Shown here: piece after piece, positions 1 to 7,846 of the stretch | Layout: each line of letters begins with the position of its first letter | Numbering within the stretch: position 1 is the first letter of the stretch | From: Bacillota bacterium | GTDB lineage: Bacteria > Bacillota > Dethiobacteria > SKNC01 | NCBI GenBank assembly: GCA_007120745.1 | Contig: SKNC01000120.1 | Coordinates: forward strand, 1-20,308 | DNA: 20,308 bases | Reading direction: 5' to 3' | The notes under the pieces: model-generated | What the model was told of the DNA's origin: nothing | Database searches by the model: none | The model's input: the letters and a program-made list of their open reading frames with translations, nothing else | Made by a program: the position numbers and the translations under genes

Positions 1-91
1 ACTTGTGTTATATCGTATTTCCGTTTATACATAGGTTAAATAAGGTGGCACCGCGAAACAACCTTTCGTCCTTTAGACGAAGGGTTTTTTT
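1..91 (+). promoter_or_regulatory. 3' end of a T-box leader (probably tRNA-Trp) controlling the trp operon
   Basis: Bases 44-55 read GGTGGCACCGCG, the highly conserved 5' half of the T-box antiterminator, which binds the CCA end of an uncharged tRNA. The terminator hairpin that competes with it follows at 62-91. Only the last ~90 bases of the leader lie in the window. Stem I and its specifier codon are upstream and cannot be read, so tRNA-Trp is inferred from the downstream trp genes. Expected behaviour of the family is read-through when uncharged tRNA-Trp accumulates. Confidence is high for T-box and moderate for the amino acid. Confidence 0.9.
62..91 (+). terminator. T-box regulatory terminator ahead of trpE
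   Basis: A 9-bp stem (62-70 CCTTTCGTC with 76-84 GACGAAGGG, one G-T pair) closes a 5-base loop and is followed by seven T residues (85-91). The left arm overlaps the bases that would pair with the T-box core at 44-55, so terminator and antiterminator are mutually exclusive. This is the usual T-box attenuation layout. Confidence 0.88.
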
Positions 92-111
92 AATGTAAGG
101 AGGAAATGAAG

Positions 112-1599
112 ATGATTTATCCCCAGCGAGAAGAGTTTTTAGAGAAAGCCAGGTTTGCCAACTTGATTCCTGTTTATAAAGAAATTATAGCGGACCTGGA
201 AACACCCATTACAATTTTTCAGAAGGTATGCAAGTCCGGCTCTTCCTATCTCCTGGAAAGTGGAGAAATCGGAGAGAAGTTCGGGCGGTATTCCTTTATT
301 GGATGCAAGCCCTTTGCAGATCTCAAAACCATGGAGGGCCGAACCACAGTAAATCTGCCCCAGGGAACCGAAGAAATTACCCGAGAAAATCCCCTGGAAG
401 CATTGAGGGAGGTTATGAAAAAATTTATCCCGGCGGAAGACCAGGGGCTGCCCCGGTTTTATGGAGGGGCTGTGGGTTATGTGGGGTACGACATCGTGCA
501 GCACCTGGAGGAAATCCCCCTGCCCCAGGATGACCTGGGACTTCCTGTGCTGAGCTTTATATTTGCCGGGCTGGTGCTGATTTACGACCACTGGAGGCAT
601 TCGTTGAAAGTAGTTAAAAATGTGTGGATCCGGGAGGATGCGGAAAGTGAATACAACAGAGCCTGTGAAGATATACATTCCGTTCTGGAGGCGTTGAAAA
701 AACCCCTTCCACCGCTGAAGGAGAAAGAAGATGTTACCTTTGAAGAAATATTTTTCAACTCCAATGTATCCCGAAAAGATTACATGGACCAGGTGGTTAG
801 AGCCAAGGAACACATAACCCGGGGAGACATTTTTCAGGTGGTGCTGTCCCAGCGCTTTGAAGCTCCTTTGAAGGTAGACCCTTTTACTCTCTACCGGGTG
901 CTGAGAACCGTAAATCCTTCCCCTTATATGTACTATCTGGACTTCGAAGATATTAAGGTGGTGGGTTCTTCTCCCGAACCCCTGGTGCGTTTGGAGGATG
1001 GGGTGGTGGAGACCCGACCCATAGCCGGGACCCGTCCCCGGGGGTATACGGCGGAGGAGGACCAACGGCTGGCCGAGGACCTGCAGTCAGACCAGAAGGA
1101 AAAGGCGGAACACATCATGCTGGTGGACCTGGCCAGGAATGACCTGGGAAGAATTTGTGAATTTGGGTCCGTAAAAGTGAATAATCTCTTCTCCATAGAA
1201 AAATACTCGCATGTTATGCACATGGTTACGGAGGTCAAGGGCAGGCTGAAGGAGGGCCGGGATGCCTTCGATGTATTAACTGCCTGTTTCCCTGCGGGAA
1301 CAGTTTCAGGGGCCCCTAAGATACGAGCCATGGAGATTATCAGCCAGCTGGAAAACTGCCGGAGAGGCCCTTACGCCGGAGCCGTGGGATACTTTGGATT
1401 TTCAGGGAATATGGATACCTGTATCACCATAAGGACCATGGTAATCAAAAATGAAACCATTTATGTTCAGGCGGGAGCCGGAATCGTGGCTGATTCCCAG
1501 CCGGACAAAGAATACCAGGAAACCCGGCACAAAGCCGCGGCGCTGTTGAAGGCCATTAACCTGGCAGAGGAGGGAAATTATGATTTTAGTCATCGATAA
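112..1599 (+). CDS. trpE: Anthranilate synthase component I
   Basis: This is the large subunit of anthranilate synthase. It converts chorismate and ammonia (delivered by TrpG) to anthranilate and pyruvate in the cytoplasm. The N-terminal domain contains LLES and GRYSFIG, the elements that bind feedback-inhibiting tryptophan. The C-terminal chorismate-binding domain contains GDIFQVVLSQRF, RPIAGTRPRG, HIMLVDLARNDLG, FPAGTVSGAPKIRAME and GAGIVADSQPDKEYQET. At about 495 residues it is normal full length. Two in-frame ATGs exist, at 106 and 112. The ribosome-binding site AAGGAGG (97-103) is only 2 bases from the first but 8 bases from the second, so 112 is preferred and the 106 start would add only two residues. 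It is the first gene of the operon behind the T-box terminator and overlaps trpG by 20 bases. Activity is probably controlled both by attenuation and by Trp inhibition. Confidence 0.97.
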   Translation: MIYPQREEFLEKARFANLIPVYKEIIADLETPITIFQKVCKSGSSYLLESGEIGEKFGRYSFIGCKPFADLKTMEGRTTVNLPQGTEEITRENPLEALREVMKKFIPAEDQGLPRFYGGAVGYVGYDIVQHLEEIPLPQDDLGLPVLSFIFAGLVLIYDHWRHSLKVVKNVWIREDAESEYNRACEDIHSVLEALKKPLPPLKEKEDVTFEEIFFNSNVSRKDYMDQVVRAKEHITRGDIFQVVLSQRFEAPLKVDPFTLYRVLRTVNPSPYMYYLDFEDIKVVGSSPEPLVRLEDGVVETRPIAGTRPRGYTAEEDQRLAEDLQSDQKEKAEHIMLVDLARNDLGRICEFGSVKVNNLFSIEKYSHVMHMVTEVKGRLKEGRDAFDVLTACFPAGTVSGAPKIRAMEIISQLENCRRGPYAGAVGYFGFSGNMDTCITIRTMVIKNETIYVQAGAGIVADSQPDKEYQETRHKAAALLKAINLAEEGNYDFSHR

Positions 1600-2158
1600 T
1601 TATGATTCGTTTACGTACAACCTGGTTCAGTACCTGGGAGAGATGGGAGCAGAGATGACCGTGATTCGAAATGACAAAACTTCACTGGAGGAAATACAAG
1701 ATCTCTCACCGGAGAAAATTGTGATTTCCCCCGGTCCGGGGATCCCACAGGAGGCGGGGTTGACCATAGACATGATTCAATATTTTTACCGGGACATTCC
1801 CATCCTGGGTGTGTGCCTGGGGCACCAGGCCATCGGGGCGGCTTTTGGAGGAAAAATCGTTGGAGCATCATTCCTTATGCACGGAAAGACCTCCCTGATT
1901 TATCACTCCGGGGAAACCATCTATCGGGAAATTCCCAGTCCCTTTGAAGCGACCCGTTACCACTCCCTGATTATTGAAGAGAAAAGCCTGTCCTCCTGCC
2001 TTATGGTTACCTCCCGGACGGAGGATGGCACCATTATGGGCATCAGGCACAGGGAATATCCCCTGGAGGGGATTCAGTTTCATCCGGAATCCATACTGAC
2101 GGCGGAAGGGAAAAGGCTGCTGTTAAATTTTTTGAAGGAGGAAGAAAAGGTTGCTTAA
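1580..2158 (+). CDS. trpG: Anthranilate synthase component II (glutamine amidotransferase)
   Basis: This is the class I glutamine amidotransferase subunit that hydrolyses glutamine and passes ammonia to TrpE. In the 192-residue protein the oxyanion-hole region PGPG is at 51-54, the nucleophile Cys79 sits in GVCLGHQAIG, and the His168/Glu170 pair is in FHPES. It is a single-domain protein, not fused to TrpD as in some enterobacteria. In organisms without a separate pabA the same subunit may also serve PabB, but that cannot be tested here. The ATG at 1580 lies inside trpE (20-base overlap) behind GAGGAGGG, and the end overlaps trpD by 8 bases. Confidence 0.96.
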   Translation: MILVIDNYDSFTYNLVQYLGEMGAEMTVIRNDKTSLEEIQDLSPEKIVISPGPGIPQEAGLTIDMIQYFYRDIPILGVCLGHQAIGAAFGGKIVGASFLMHGKTSLIYHSGETIYREIPSPFEATRYHSLIIEEKSLSSCLMVTSRTEDGTIMGIRHREYPLEGIQFHPESILTAEGKRLLLNFLKEEEKVA

Positions 2159-3182
2159 CCAATCATTGGAGTTAAACCGGGTTATTGATGGGGTTGTCCG
2201 GGGGAGGAGTTTAAATACGGAAGAGTCCAGTAGAGCCATGGACATGATTATGTCGGGAAAAGCTACGGATGCACAGATTGCCAGTCTTTTGACGGCTCTG
2301 AGGATGAAGGGGGAAACCGTTGAAGAGATAACCGGTTTTGCCCGGGTGATGAGAGATAAGGTGACCCCGGTTAAAGTGAATCGCCCTGGACTGGTGGATA
2401 CCTGCGGTACCGGGGGAGACCAGGCGGGAACCTTTAACATTTCTACTACTGCCGCCTTTGTGGCCGCCGGTGCAGGACTGCCCGTGGCTAAACACGGCAA
2501 CCGGTCCATATCAAGCCGCTGCGGCAGCGCGGATGTGCTGGAAGCCCTGGGGATCAACCTGGAGCTTTCTCCCCAACAGGTGGCTCGCTGTATAGAAGAG
2601 GTGGGAATCGGGTTTTTGTTTGCGCCTAATCTTCATTTGGCCATGAAATACGCCATCGGACCCCGACGGGAAATAGGAATCAGGACGGTGTTCAACCTCC
2701 TGGGGCCGCTGACCAATCCTGCCGGAGCCAAAAGGCAGGTCATGGGGGTTTATGACCCGGCGCTGACGGATATGCTGGCTGAGGTGCTGTTAAACCTGGG
2801 AGCGGAACATGCCATGGTAGTTCACGGCCTGGAGGGGATCGATGAAATTTCTGTATGCAGCCCTACCCGCATCAGTGAAGTAAAAGAGGGAAAGGTTTTG
2901 ACCTACCAGATATGTCCTGAAGAGTTAGGGCTTGTCCGGGGGAAGGTGGAACAGATGCAGGGAGGTACGCCCCGGGAGAATGCCGAGATCACCCTGTCCA
3001 TAATGCAGGGAGAAAAGAGTTCTCGCCGGGATGTGGTGGTGTTAAATGCTGCTGCGGTGCTGGGGGCCGGGGGGCTGGTGGAGGATTTCTCCGAAGGAAT
3101 AAAGCTGGCGGAAACGGTTTTAGACAGCGGCAGCGCCTATACAAAACTGGAGGAGTTGAGGGAGTTCTGCGAAAAAATTTAA
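2151..3182 (+). CDS. trpD: Anthranilate phosphoribosyltransferase
   Basis: The enzyme transfers the phosphoribosyl group of PRPP to anthranilate, the second step of the branch. In the 343-residue protein the PRPP-binding GTGGD is at 86-90, followed by FNISTTAAF, KHGNR (114-118) and SSRCGSADVLEALG. Further on are the anthranilate-contact region AMKYAIGPRREIGIRT and FNLLGPLTNPA, all hallmarks of the family. The start is a TTG at 2151, supported by AAGGAGG at 2135-2141 with 9-base spacing. It lies inside the end of trpG. The stop TAA shares one base with the ATG of trpC. No defect was seen. Confidence 0.96.
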   Translation: MLNQSLELNRVIDGVVRGRSLNTEESSRAMDMIMSGKATDAQIASLLTALRMKGETVEEITGFARVMRDKVTPVKVNRPGLVDTCGTGGDQAGTFNISTTAAFVAAGAGLPVAKHGNRSISSRCGSADVLEALGINLELSPQQVARCIEEVGIGFLFAPNLHLAMKYAIGPRREIGIRTVFNLLGPLTNPAGAKRQVMGVYDPALTDMLAEVLLNLGAEHAMVVHGLEGIDEISVCSPTRISEVKEGKVLTYQICPEELGLVRGKVEQMQGGTPRENAEITLSIMQGEKSSRRDVVVLNAAAVLGAGGLVEDFSEGIKLAETVLDSGSAYTKLEELREFCEKI

Positions 3183-3973
3183 TGTATTTACAAAAAATTA
3201 TCAATAGTAAAAGGGTCGCTGTAGAAAAAAGCATGCAAAAAACCCCCTTAAAAATCCTGAAAGATGAGGCAGAGGACAGCCCGGCTCCCCTGGATTTCAA
3301 GAAAGCACTGCGGGAAAAATCAGGCAGAGCACTGATTGCAGAAATAAAAAGAGCTTCCCCTTCCAGGGGCTTGATCTATGATGAGAAAAACCCTGAATCC
3401 CGGGGCAGGCTGTATGAGCAGGCCGGGACGGCGGCAATTTCAGTGTTGACCGAAGAGGATTATTTCAAGGGAAGCCTGGAAGACTTGAGGAGGGTCAAGG
3501 ATTCTGTCAGCATCCCGGTTCTCAGGAAGGATTTTATTATTGACCCTTACCAGATTTACGAATCCCGTGTTCACGGAGCCGATGCGATATTACTCATTGC
3601 TTCTGTGCTGGATGAAAACCAGCTGGCCTTGTTTATGGGAAAAGCCCGGGAAATGGGCTTGTGTCCCCTGGTGGAGGTGCATACTGCGGAGGAATTGGAA
3701 ATAGTTTTAAAAATTGGAGCCGATGTGGTGGGAATTAATAACCGAAACTTGAACACCTTCCAAACAGATATTGGAATTACCCTGGAGTTAGCCCGGGAAG
3801 TTCCCCGCCATGTTCTTTTGGTCAGTGAAAGCGGAATCAAGAGCCGGGAAGAAATCCTTCGATTACACCGGGGCGGAGTTGATGCTTTTCTGATTGGAGA
3901 AACGTTAATGAAGCATCCTTCACCGGTGGATAAAATCAAGGAACTGTTGGGGGAGGACCATGGTAAAAATTAA
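3182..3973 (+). CDS. trpC: Indole-3-glycerol phosphate synthase
   Basis: The enzyme closes the indole ring, converting carboxyphenylamino-deoxyribulose phosphate to indole-3-glycerol phosphate. The 263-residue (beta/alpha)8 barrel shows Glu54 and Lys56 in AEIKRASPSRG, the catalytic Lys116 in VLRKDFIIDPYQIYE, Glu165 in PLVEVHTAEE, GINNRNLNTF, the phosphate-binding VSESGI, and AFLIGETLM. It is monofunctional, because TrpF is a separate downstream gene. No Shine-Dalgarno sequence precedes the ATG, which overlaps the trpD stop as TAATG. Translation therefore probably depends on ribosomes terminating on trpD. It overlaps trpF by 14 bases. Confidence 0.96.
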   Translation: MYLQKIINSKRVAVEKSMQKTPLKILKDEAEDSPAPLDFKKALREKSGRALIAEIKRASPSRGLIYDEKNPESRGRLYEQAGTAAISVLTEEDYFKGSLEDLRRVKDSVSIPVLRKDFIIDPYQIYESRVHGADAILLIASVLDENQLALFMGKAREMGLCPLVEVHTAEELEIVLKIGADVVGINNRNLNTFQTDIGITLELAREVPRHVLLVSESGIKSREEILRLHRGGVDAFLIGETLMKHPSPVDKIKELLGEDHGKN

Positions 3974-4586
3974 GATCTGCGGAATTCGAAACCAAAAAGA
4001 AGCATTGATGGCCGTGGAGGCAGGAGCCGATGCCGTTGGATTTGTTATGGCGGAAAGCACTCGGCGGGTCACACCGGAGGAAGTGGAGAATATCTGCCGG
4101 GAGGTTCCTCCCTTTGTGTGTAAGGTGGGGGTATTTGTGAACGAGGATCCCTTGAAAGTAAAGGAGATAGCGGAACGCTGCGGGCTGGAGGTGCTTCAGT
4201 TTCACGGAAAGGAACCGCCTCAATCTCTGAAGGGCTTCAGGCAGAAGGTAATAAAAGCGTTTTCCTTGAAAGACGAGGAGAGCCTCTTGGAAATAAGGAA
4301 ATATGAGACAGTGGCAGATGCCTTTCTGCTGGACACCTGTGAACCAGGAAAGGCCGGGGGTACCGGGAAAACCTTTAACTGGTCCCTGGTGGAAAAAATA
4401 AAAACCAGAAGGCCGATTATCCTGGCAGGGGGGCTTAATGGTTACAACATTTTGCAGGCGTTGATGCAGGTGAACCCCTATGGAGTTGATGTAAGCAGCG
4501 GAGTGGAGAATCAAGGGGTAAAAGACCCCGAGAAGATAAAAAACTTTGTGCGAAAAGTGAGGAGTTGGGAAAATGTATCCGGATAA
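3960..4586 (+). CDS. trpF: Phosphoribosylanthranilate isomerase
   Basis: This isomerase performs the Amadori rearrangement of phosphoribosylanthranilate, the substrate-forming step for TrpC. The 208-residue barrel begins with KICGIR (catalytic Cys7). It continues with AGADAVGFVM, KVGVFVNE, LQFHGKE, the catalytic Asp region AFLLDT, the phosphate-binding GGTGKTF, and ILAGGLN and GVDVSSGVE near the end. The ATG at 3960 lies inside the end of trpC behind GGGGGAGG-like purines, and the gene overlaps trpB by 14 bases. In the pathway it acts before TrpC although it follows trpC in gene order, as is common in Firmicutes. Confidence 0.95.
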   Translation: MVKIKICGIRNQKEALMAVEAGADAVGFVMAESTRRVTPEEVENICREVPPFVCKVGVFVNEDPLKVKEIAERCGLEVLQFHGKEPPQSLKGFRQKVIKAFSLKDEESLLEIRKYETVADAFLLDTCEPGKAGGTGKTFNWSLVEKIKTRRPIILAGGLNGYNILQALMQVNPYGVDVSSGVENQGVKDPEKIKNFVRKVRSWENVSG

Positions 4587-5811
4587 ATTTGGACATTTCG
4601 AGGAATTTGGGGGCAGGTATGTCCCGGAGACCCTGATGCCGGCTCTGGAAGAACTGGCAGAAAAATATGAAGATTTAAGCCGGGAGGAAAGTTTCCAGAG
4701 GGAGCTGAACCATTATCTTCAGAATTATGTGGGAAGGCCCACCCCCCTGTATTTTGCCAAAGCCCTTACGGAAATGGTGGGGGGACCCAAAATATATTTA
4801 AAAAGGGAGGATTTAACCCATACCGGGGCCCATAAAATTAACAATACCCTGGGGCAGGCGCTTCTGGCCCGGCGCATGGGAAAGGAACGGGTAATTGCTG
4901 AAACCGGGGCCGGCCAGCATGGGGTGGCGGCAGCCACGGCAGCCGCCATGTTTGGCTTGAAATGTGAGGTTTATATGGGGAAGGAGGATATGGAGAGGCA
5001 GTCTTTAAACGTTTTTCGCATGAATCTTTTGGGAGCCCGGGTGAATCCCGTTACCTCCGGAAGCATGACCTTAAAGGATGCTACCAATGAAGCCATCAGG
5101 GACTGGGTAACCAATGTGCAGGACACCTATTACATTATTGGTTCTGTGGTAGGGCCCCATCCTTATCCCCGAATGGTCAGGGATTTTCAGGCTATCATCG
5201 GTCGGGAAGCCAGGGAGCAGTTCATTAAGGCTGAGGGGAAACTGCCTGACTGCCTGGTGGCCTGCGTGGGGGGAGGCAGCAATGCCATAGGGCTGTTCTA
5301 TCCCTTTATGGAAGACAGGAAAGTGGATATGATCGGAGTGGAGGCGGCAGGTTTGGGTTTAAATACGGATAAGCACGCTGCTACACTGACTCTGGGACGG
5401 CCGGGAGTGCTGCACGGGTCCAAAAGCTTTCTGCTGCAGGATTCTTACGGTCAGGTCTCTCCGGTACACTCCATTTCTGCCGGCCTGGACTACCCGGGGG
5501 TGGGACCGGAACATGCTTTTTTGAAAACAAATGGCAGGGCAAGCTATTTTTCCGTTACAGATGGGGAGGCTCTAGAGGCCTTTCAAGTTCTTTCTCAGGC
5601 GGAGGGAATCATTCCAGCGCTGGAAAGCGCCCATGCTTTTGCCCATGTAATAAAAAATAAAGAAAATTTAACAAAATATAATTCTATGATAATCTGCCTT
5701 TCCGGCCGTGGGGATAAGGATGTGAACACGGTGGCCGGTGCCCTGGAAAAGATGAAAATTGCTGCGGAATGTGAGGTAACGTTAGAAGGTCCTGTGGAGG
5801 TGAAAAGATGA
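4573..5811 (+). CDS. trpB: Tryptophan synthase beta chain
   Basis: This is the PLP enzyme that condenses indole (channelled from TrpA) with serine to form tryptophan. In the 412-residue protein the PLP lysine is Lys88 in HTGAHKINNTLGQA and the catalytic glutamate is Glu110 in IAETGAGQHG. The phosphate cup is CVGGGSNAIG, and SAGLDYPGVGPEH and LSGRGDKD follow. The sequence resembles the classical TrpB1 type that works in a complex with TrpA, not the TrpB2 type. The ATG at 4573 lies inside the end of trpF (14-base overlap), and the 3' end overlaps trpA as ATGA (4 bases). This tight coupling fits equimolar synthesis of the alpha2beta2 complex. Confidence 0.97.
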   Translation: MYPDKFGHFEEFGGRYVPETLMPALEELAEKYEDLSREESFQRELNHYLQNYVGRPTPLYFAKALTEMVGGPKIYLKREDLTHTGAHKINNTLGQALLARRMGKERVIAETGAGQHGVAAATAAAMFGLKCEVYMGKEDMERQSLNVFRMNLLGARVNPVTSGSMTLKDATNEAIRDWVTNVQDTYYIIGSVVGPHPYPRMVRDFQAIIGREAREQFIKAEGKLPDCLVACVGGGSNAIGLFYPFMEDRKVDMIGVEAAGLGLNTDKHAATLTLGRPGVLHGSKSFLLQDSYGQVSPVHSISAGLDYPGVGPEHAFLKTNGRASYFSVTDGEALEAFQVLSQAEGIIPALESAHAFAHVIKNKENLTKYNSMIICLSGRGDKDVNTVAGALEKMKIAAECEVTLEGPVEVKR

Positions 5812-6626
5812 GGATAAAGAGTACCTTTAAAGAACTGAAAAGCAGGGGTGAAAAAGCTCTGATAGCTTTTATCACTGCAGGGGATCCCGACGTGGAAACC
5901 ACGGAAAAACTGGTACTGGAGATGGAAGAAAAGGGCGCAGATATCATCGAACTGGGACTGCCTTTCTCCGATCCCCTGGCGGACGGCCCGGTGATTCAAA
6001 AGTCTTCCCAGCGGGCACTTAAAAAGGGAATGAACACTTCTGCATTCCTGGAAATGATTTCCCGGCTGCGGCAAAAGACCCGGGTGCCATTACTGGTCTT
6101 AACTTATTACAATTTGGTATTCAGCTATGGGGAGGAAAAATTTATAACGGATGCAGCCCGGGCAGGGATTGACGGCCTGGTGATTCCAGACCTTCCCCTG
6201 GAGGAAAGTTCTTCCCTGCAGTCTCTGGCACTGCAGCAGGGAGTTGACCTGATCTACCTGTTAACACCTACCAGCACAGAGGAGAGAATTCGAATGACAT
6301 CGGAACGGGCGCAGGGATTTATTTACTGTGTTGCATTAACGGGTGTTACCGGAGTTAGGGATAACCTTTCCATAAATGCGGAGGAAATGGTAAAACGGAT
6401 TAAAAATTATACCCCACTTCCTCTGGCTCTGGGATTTGGAATATCCACTCCGCAGCAGGCGGGGGAGGCAGCTGCTTTTTGCGACGGAATTATCGTAGGG
6501 AGTGGGATTGTTAGAATGGTTGAACAGCTGGGAGAAAGCCCCGGGAATTTGCTGAGGGAAGTGGGAAATTATATAAGCAGCTTGAAGGAAAGTACCCGGG
6601 AGACGTCTTCCCAGGTTCGCCCATAA
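5808..6626 (+). CDS. trpA: Tryptophan synthase alpha chain
   Basis: TrpA cleaves indole-3-glycerol phosphate to indole and glyceraldehyde 3-phosphate and channels the indole to TrpB. In the 272-residue barrel the catalytic Glu48 is in IIELGLPFSDPLADGPVIQ, with Asp59 in the same block. VIPDLPLEE, the LTPTST loop, the flexible region VALTGVTGVR, and the phosphate site GFGIS and IVGSGIVR follow. The ATG overlaps the trpB stop. The C-terminal tail after the barrel (about 20 hydrophilic residues) is not conserved in character. It is followed after 13 bases by the DAHP synthase gene. Confidence 0.96.
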   Translation: MRIKSTFKELKSRGEKALIAFITAGDPDVETTEKLVLEMEEKGADIIELGLPFSDPLADGPVIQKSSQRALKKGMNTSAFLEMISRLRQKTRVPLLVLTYYNLVFSYGEEKFITDAARAGIDGLVIPDLPLEESSSLQSLALQQGVDLIYLLTPTSTEERIRMTSERAQGFIYCVALTGVTGVRDNLSINAEEMVKRIKNYTPLPLALGFGISTPQQAGEAAAFCDGIIVGSGIVRMVEQLGESPGNLLREVGNYISSLKESTRETSSQVRP

Positions 6627-6639
6627 AGGGGGTCAAGAA

Positions 6640-7485
6640 ATGGATAAAGGGATTTCCTTAGAAAGTCTGGGTATTAAGAGCAACCTGAAACTGGCCGGCA
6701 GGAACTTTAACCCTGAGGGAACCAGAATCTGCCTGAAAGGGGTGGAAATCGGAGGAGAGGAAAAAGTAATTATTGCCGGCCCCTGTGCTGTGGAATCCAT
6801 AGAACAGCTGCTGAAAACCGCCCGGGCGGTAAAACAGGCCGGGGCAAAGGTCCTGCGGGGTGGTGCCTTCAAGCCCAGGTCCTCTCCGTACAGTTTTCAA
6901 GGATTAGGGCTGGAAGGATTGAAAATCCTTCAGGAAGCCGCAGGAGAAACCGGTCTTTTAACGGTGACAGAGGTAATTGATACCCGGGACGTAGAGCTGG
7001 TAAGCAGATACGTGGACATTTTACAGTTAGGTTCCCGAAATATGCAGAACTTTCAGCTTCTGCTGGAGGTGGGAAAACTGGATAAACCGGTGCTGTTAAA
7101 ACGGGGAATTTCTTCCACTATTGAAGAATGGCTTTTGGCAGCAGAATATATTATGAGCCGCGGCAATCACCAGGTAATTCTCTGCGAAAGGGGCATCCGG
7201 ACGTTTGAACCCCTTACCCGCAATACCCTGGATTTAAATGCTATCCCCCTTTTAAAAAGGCTGAGCCACCTGCCGGTTTTTGTGGACCCCAGCCACGGCA
7301 CCGGGATCCGGGAACTGGTTCCGTCCATGGGAAAGGCTGCGCTGGCAGCGGGGGCCGACGGCTTGATTGTGGAGGTTCATTGGGAACCCGCTTGTGCCCT
7401 GTCGGATGGTCATCAGTCCCTTATGCCTGATGAGTTTGCCGGCTTCATGGTTGAATTGGAACGGTGTAAGGGCCTTTTTAATTAA
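6640..7485 (+). CDS. aroF: 3-deoxy-7-phosphoheptulonate (DAHP) synthase, type I-beta core, no obvious regulatory domain
   Basis: The enzyme condenses phosphoenolpyruvate with erythrose 4-phosphate, the first step of the shikimate pathway that supplies chorismate to TrpE. The 281-residue protein shows GPCAVES with metal ligand Cys49, VLRGGAFKPRSSPYSFQG, LQLGSRNMQNF, LLKRG, CERGIRTFE, DPSHGTG (ligand His219), VEVHWEP (Glu245) and LSDGHQSL (Asp256). Related I-beta enzymes carry an N-terminal ferredoxin-like domain or a chorismate mutase domain for feedback control. Here only about 40 residues precede the core, so allosteric control looks absent or minimal. The ATG at 6640 follows AAAGGGGGT, 13 bases after trpA, which places the gene in the same T-box-controlled operon. 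The symbol aroF is by family convention. Confidence 0.94.
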   Translation: MDKGISLESLGIKSNLKLAGRNFNPEGTRICLKGVEIGGEEKVIIAGPCAVESIEQLLKTARAVKQAGAKVLRGGAFKPRSSPYSFQGLGLEGLKILQEAAGETGLLTVTEVIDTRDVELVSRYVDILQLGSRNMQNFQLLLEVGKLDKPVLLKRGISSTIEEWLLAAEYIMSRGNHQVILCERGIRTFEPLTRNTLDLNAIPLLKRLSHLPVFVDPSHGTGIRELVPSMGKAALAAGADGLIVEVHWEPACALSDGHQSLMPDEFAGFMVELERCKGLFN

Positions 7486-7545
7486 TTGTTTTAAAACGTG
7501 CCTCTTATGTCTGAAGATGAGACAGGTTTGCCGAAGAGCAATACC

Positions 7546-7564
7546 GGGATACAGGGGATATCCC
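7546..7564. promoter_or_regulatory. Hairpin or dyad abutting the promoter of the DUF1858 gene
   Basis: GGGATA (7546-7551) and TATCCC (7559-7564) are exact inverted arms separated by 7 bases, ending one base before the -35 box at 7565. There is no T-run, so it is not a standard terminator for the trp operon. An operator or an RNA hairpin at the operon end are both possible. The assignment is inferential. Confidence 0.3.
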
Positions 7565-7593
7565 TTGACTATTGAGTATAAACAAGTTAGAAT
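7565..7593 (+). promoter_or_regulatory. Predicted sigma-A-type promoter for the DUF1858 gene
   Basis: TTGACT (-35, 7565-7570), a 17-base spacer, and TAGAAT (-10, 7588-7593) lie 31 bases upstream of the ATG at 7625. Both boxes are one mismatch from consensus and the spacing is ideal. This gives the small gene expression independent of the trp operon. Confidence 0.6.
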
Positions 7594-7624
7594 AAAGGAA
7601 ATACTCTTGGGAGGTTAATTACAT

Positions 7625-7819
7625 ATGGCAATCACTAAAGACATGACTATTGCTGAAGTTTTAAGAGTGAATCCAAACACTGCCAAGGTCCTGTTTTCAC
7701 TGGGAATGCAGTGCCTGGGATGCCCTACCGCTGCCGGCGAAACCGTAGCAGAAGCGGCACAGGCCCATGGGGTTGACCCGGATGACCTGGTAGAAAAATT
7801 AAACGCTGCAGAAGCATAA
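7625..7819 (+). CDS. DUF1858 domain protein with CxxC motif (hybrid-cluster-protein-associated redox disulfide type)
   Basis: This 64-residue protein has the DUF1858 pattern: ITKDMTIAEVLRVNP at the start, then a Cys30-Leu-Gly-Cys33 motif in GMQCLGCPTA, then an alanine-rich helix and DPDDLVEKLN. Members occur alone or fused to redox proteins and are thought to carry a redox-active disulfide or bind metal. The exact role is not known. The ATG at 7625 follows GGGAGGT with 9-base spacing. It has its own promoter (7565-7593) and a terminator overlapping its stop codon, so it is a monocistronic unit, typical of an abundantly made small protein. Confidence 0.85.
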   Translation: MAITKDMTIAEVLRVNPNTAKVLFSLGMQCLGCPTAAGETVAEAAQAHGVDPDDLVEKLNAAEA

Positions 7820-7846
7820 AAACCGCATATGCGGTTTTTATTTTTT
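7818..7846 (+). terminator. Intrinsic terminator of the DUF1858 gene
   Basis: AAAAACCGC (7818-7826) pairs with GCGGTTTTT (7831-7839) around an ATAT loop and is followed by further T residues to 7846. The arm begins within the TAA stop at 7817-7819. The A-rich left flank could make it bidirectional. Confidence 0.85.

Noticed and set aside
139..1065. Long open frame on the - strand across trpE (308 codons)
   Set aside because: It lies wholly antisense to a clearly conserved trpE, has no ribosome-binding site of note and encodes no recognisable protein; it is a by-product of codon bias.
7367..7618. Open + frame of 83 codons overlapping the end of the DAHP synthase and the following gap
   Set aside because: It is out of frame with aroF, has no good start site and runs over the predicted promoter and ribosome-binding site of the DUF1858 gene.
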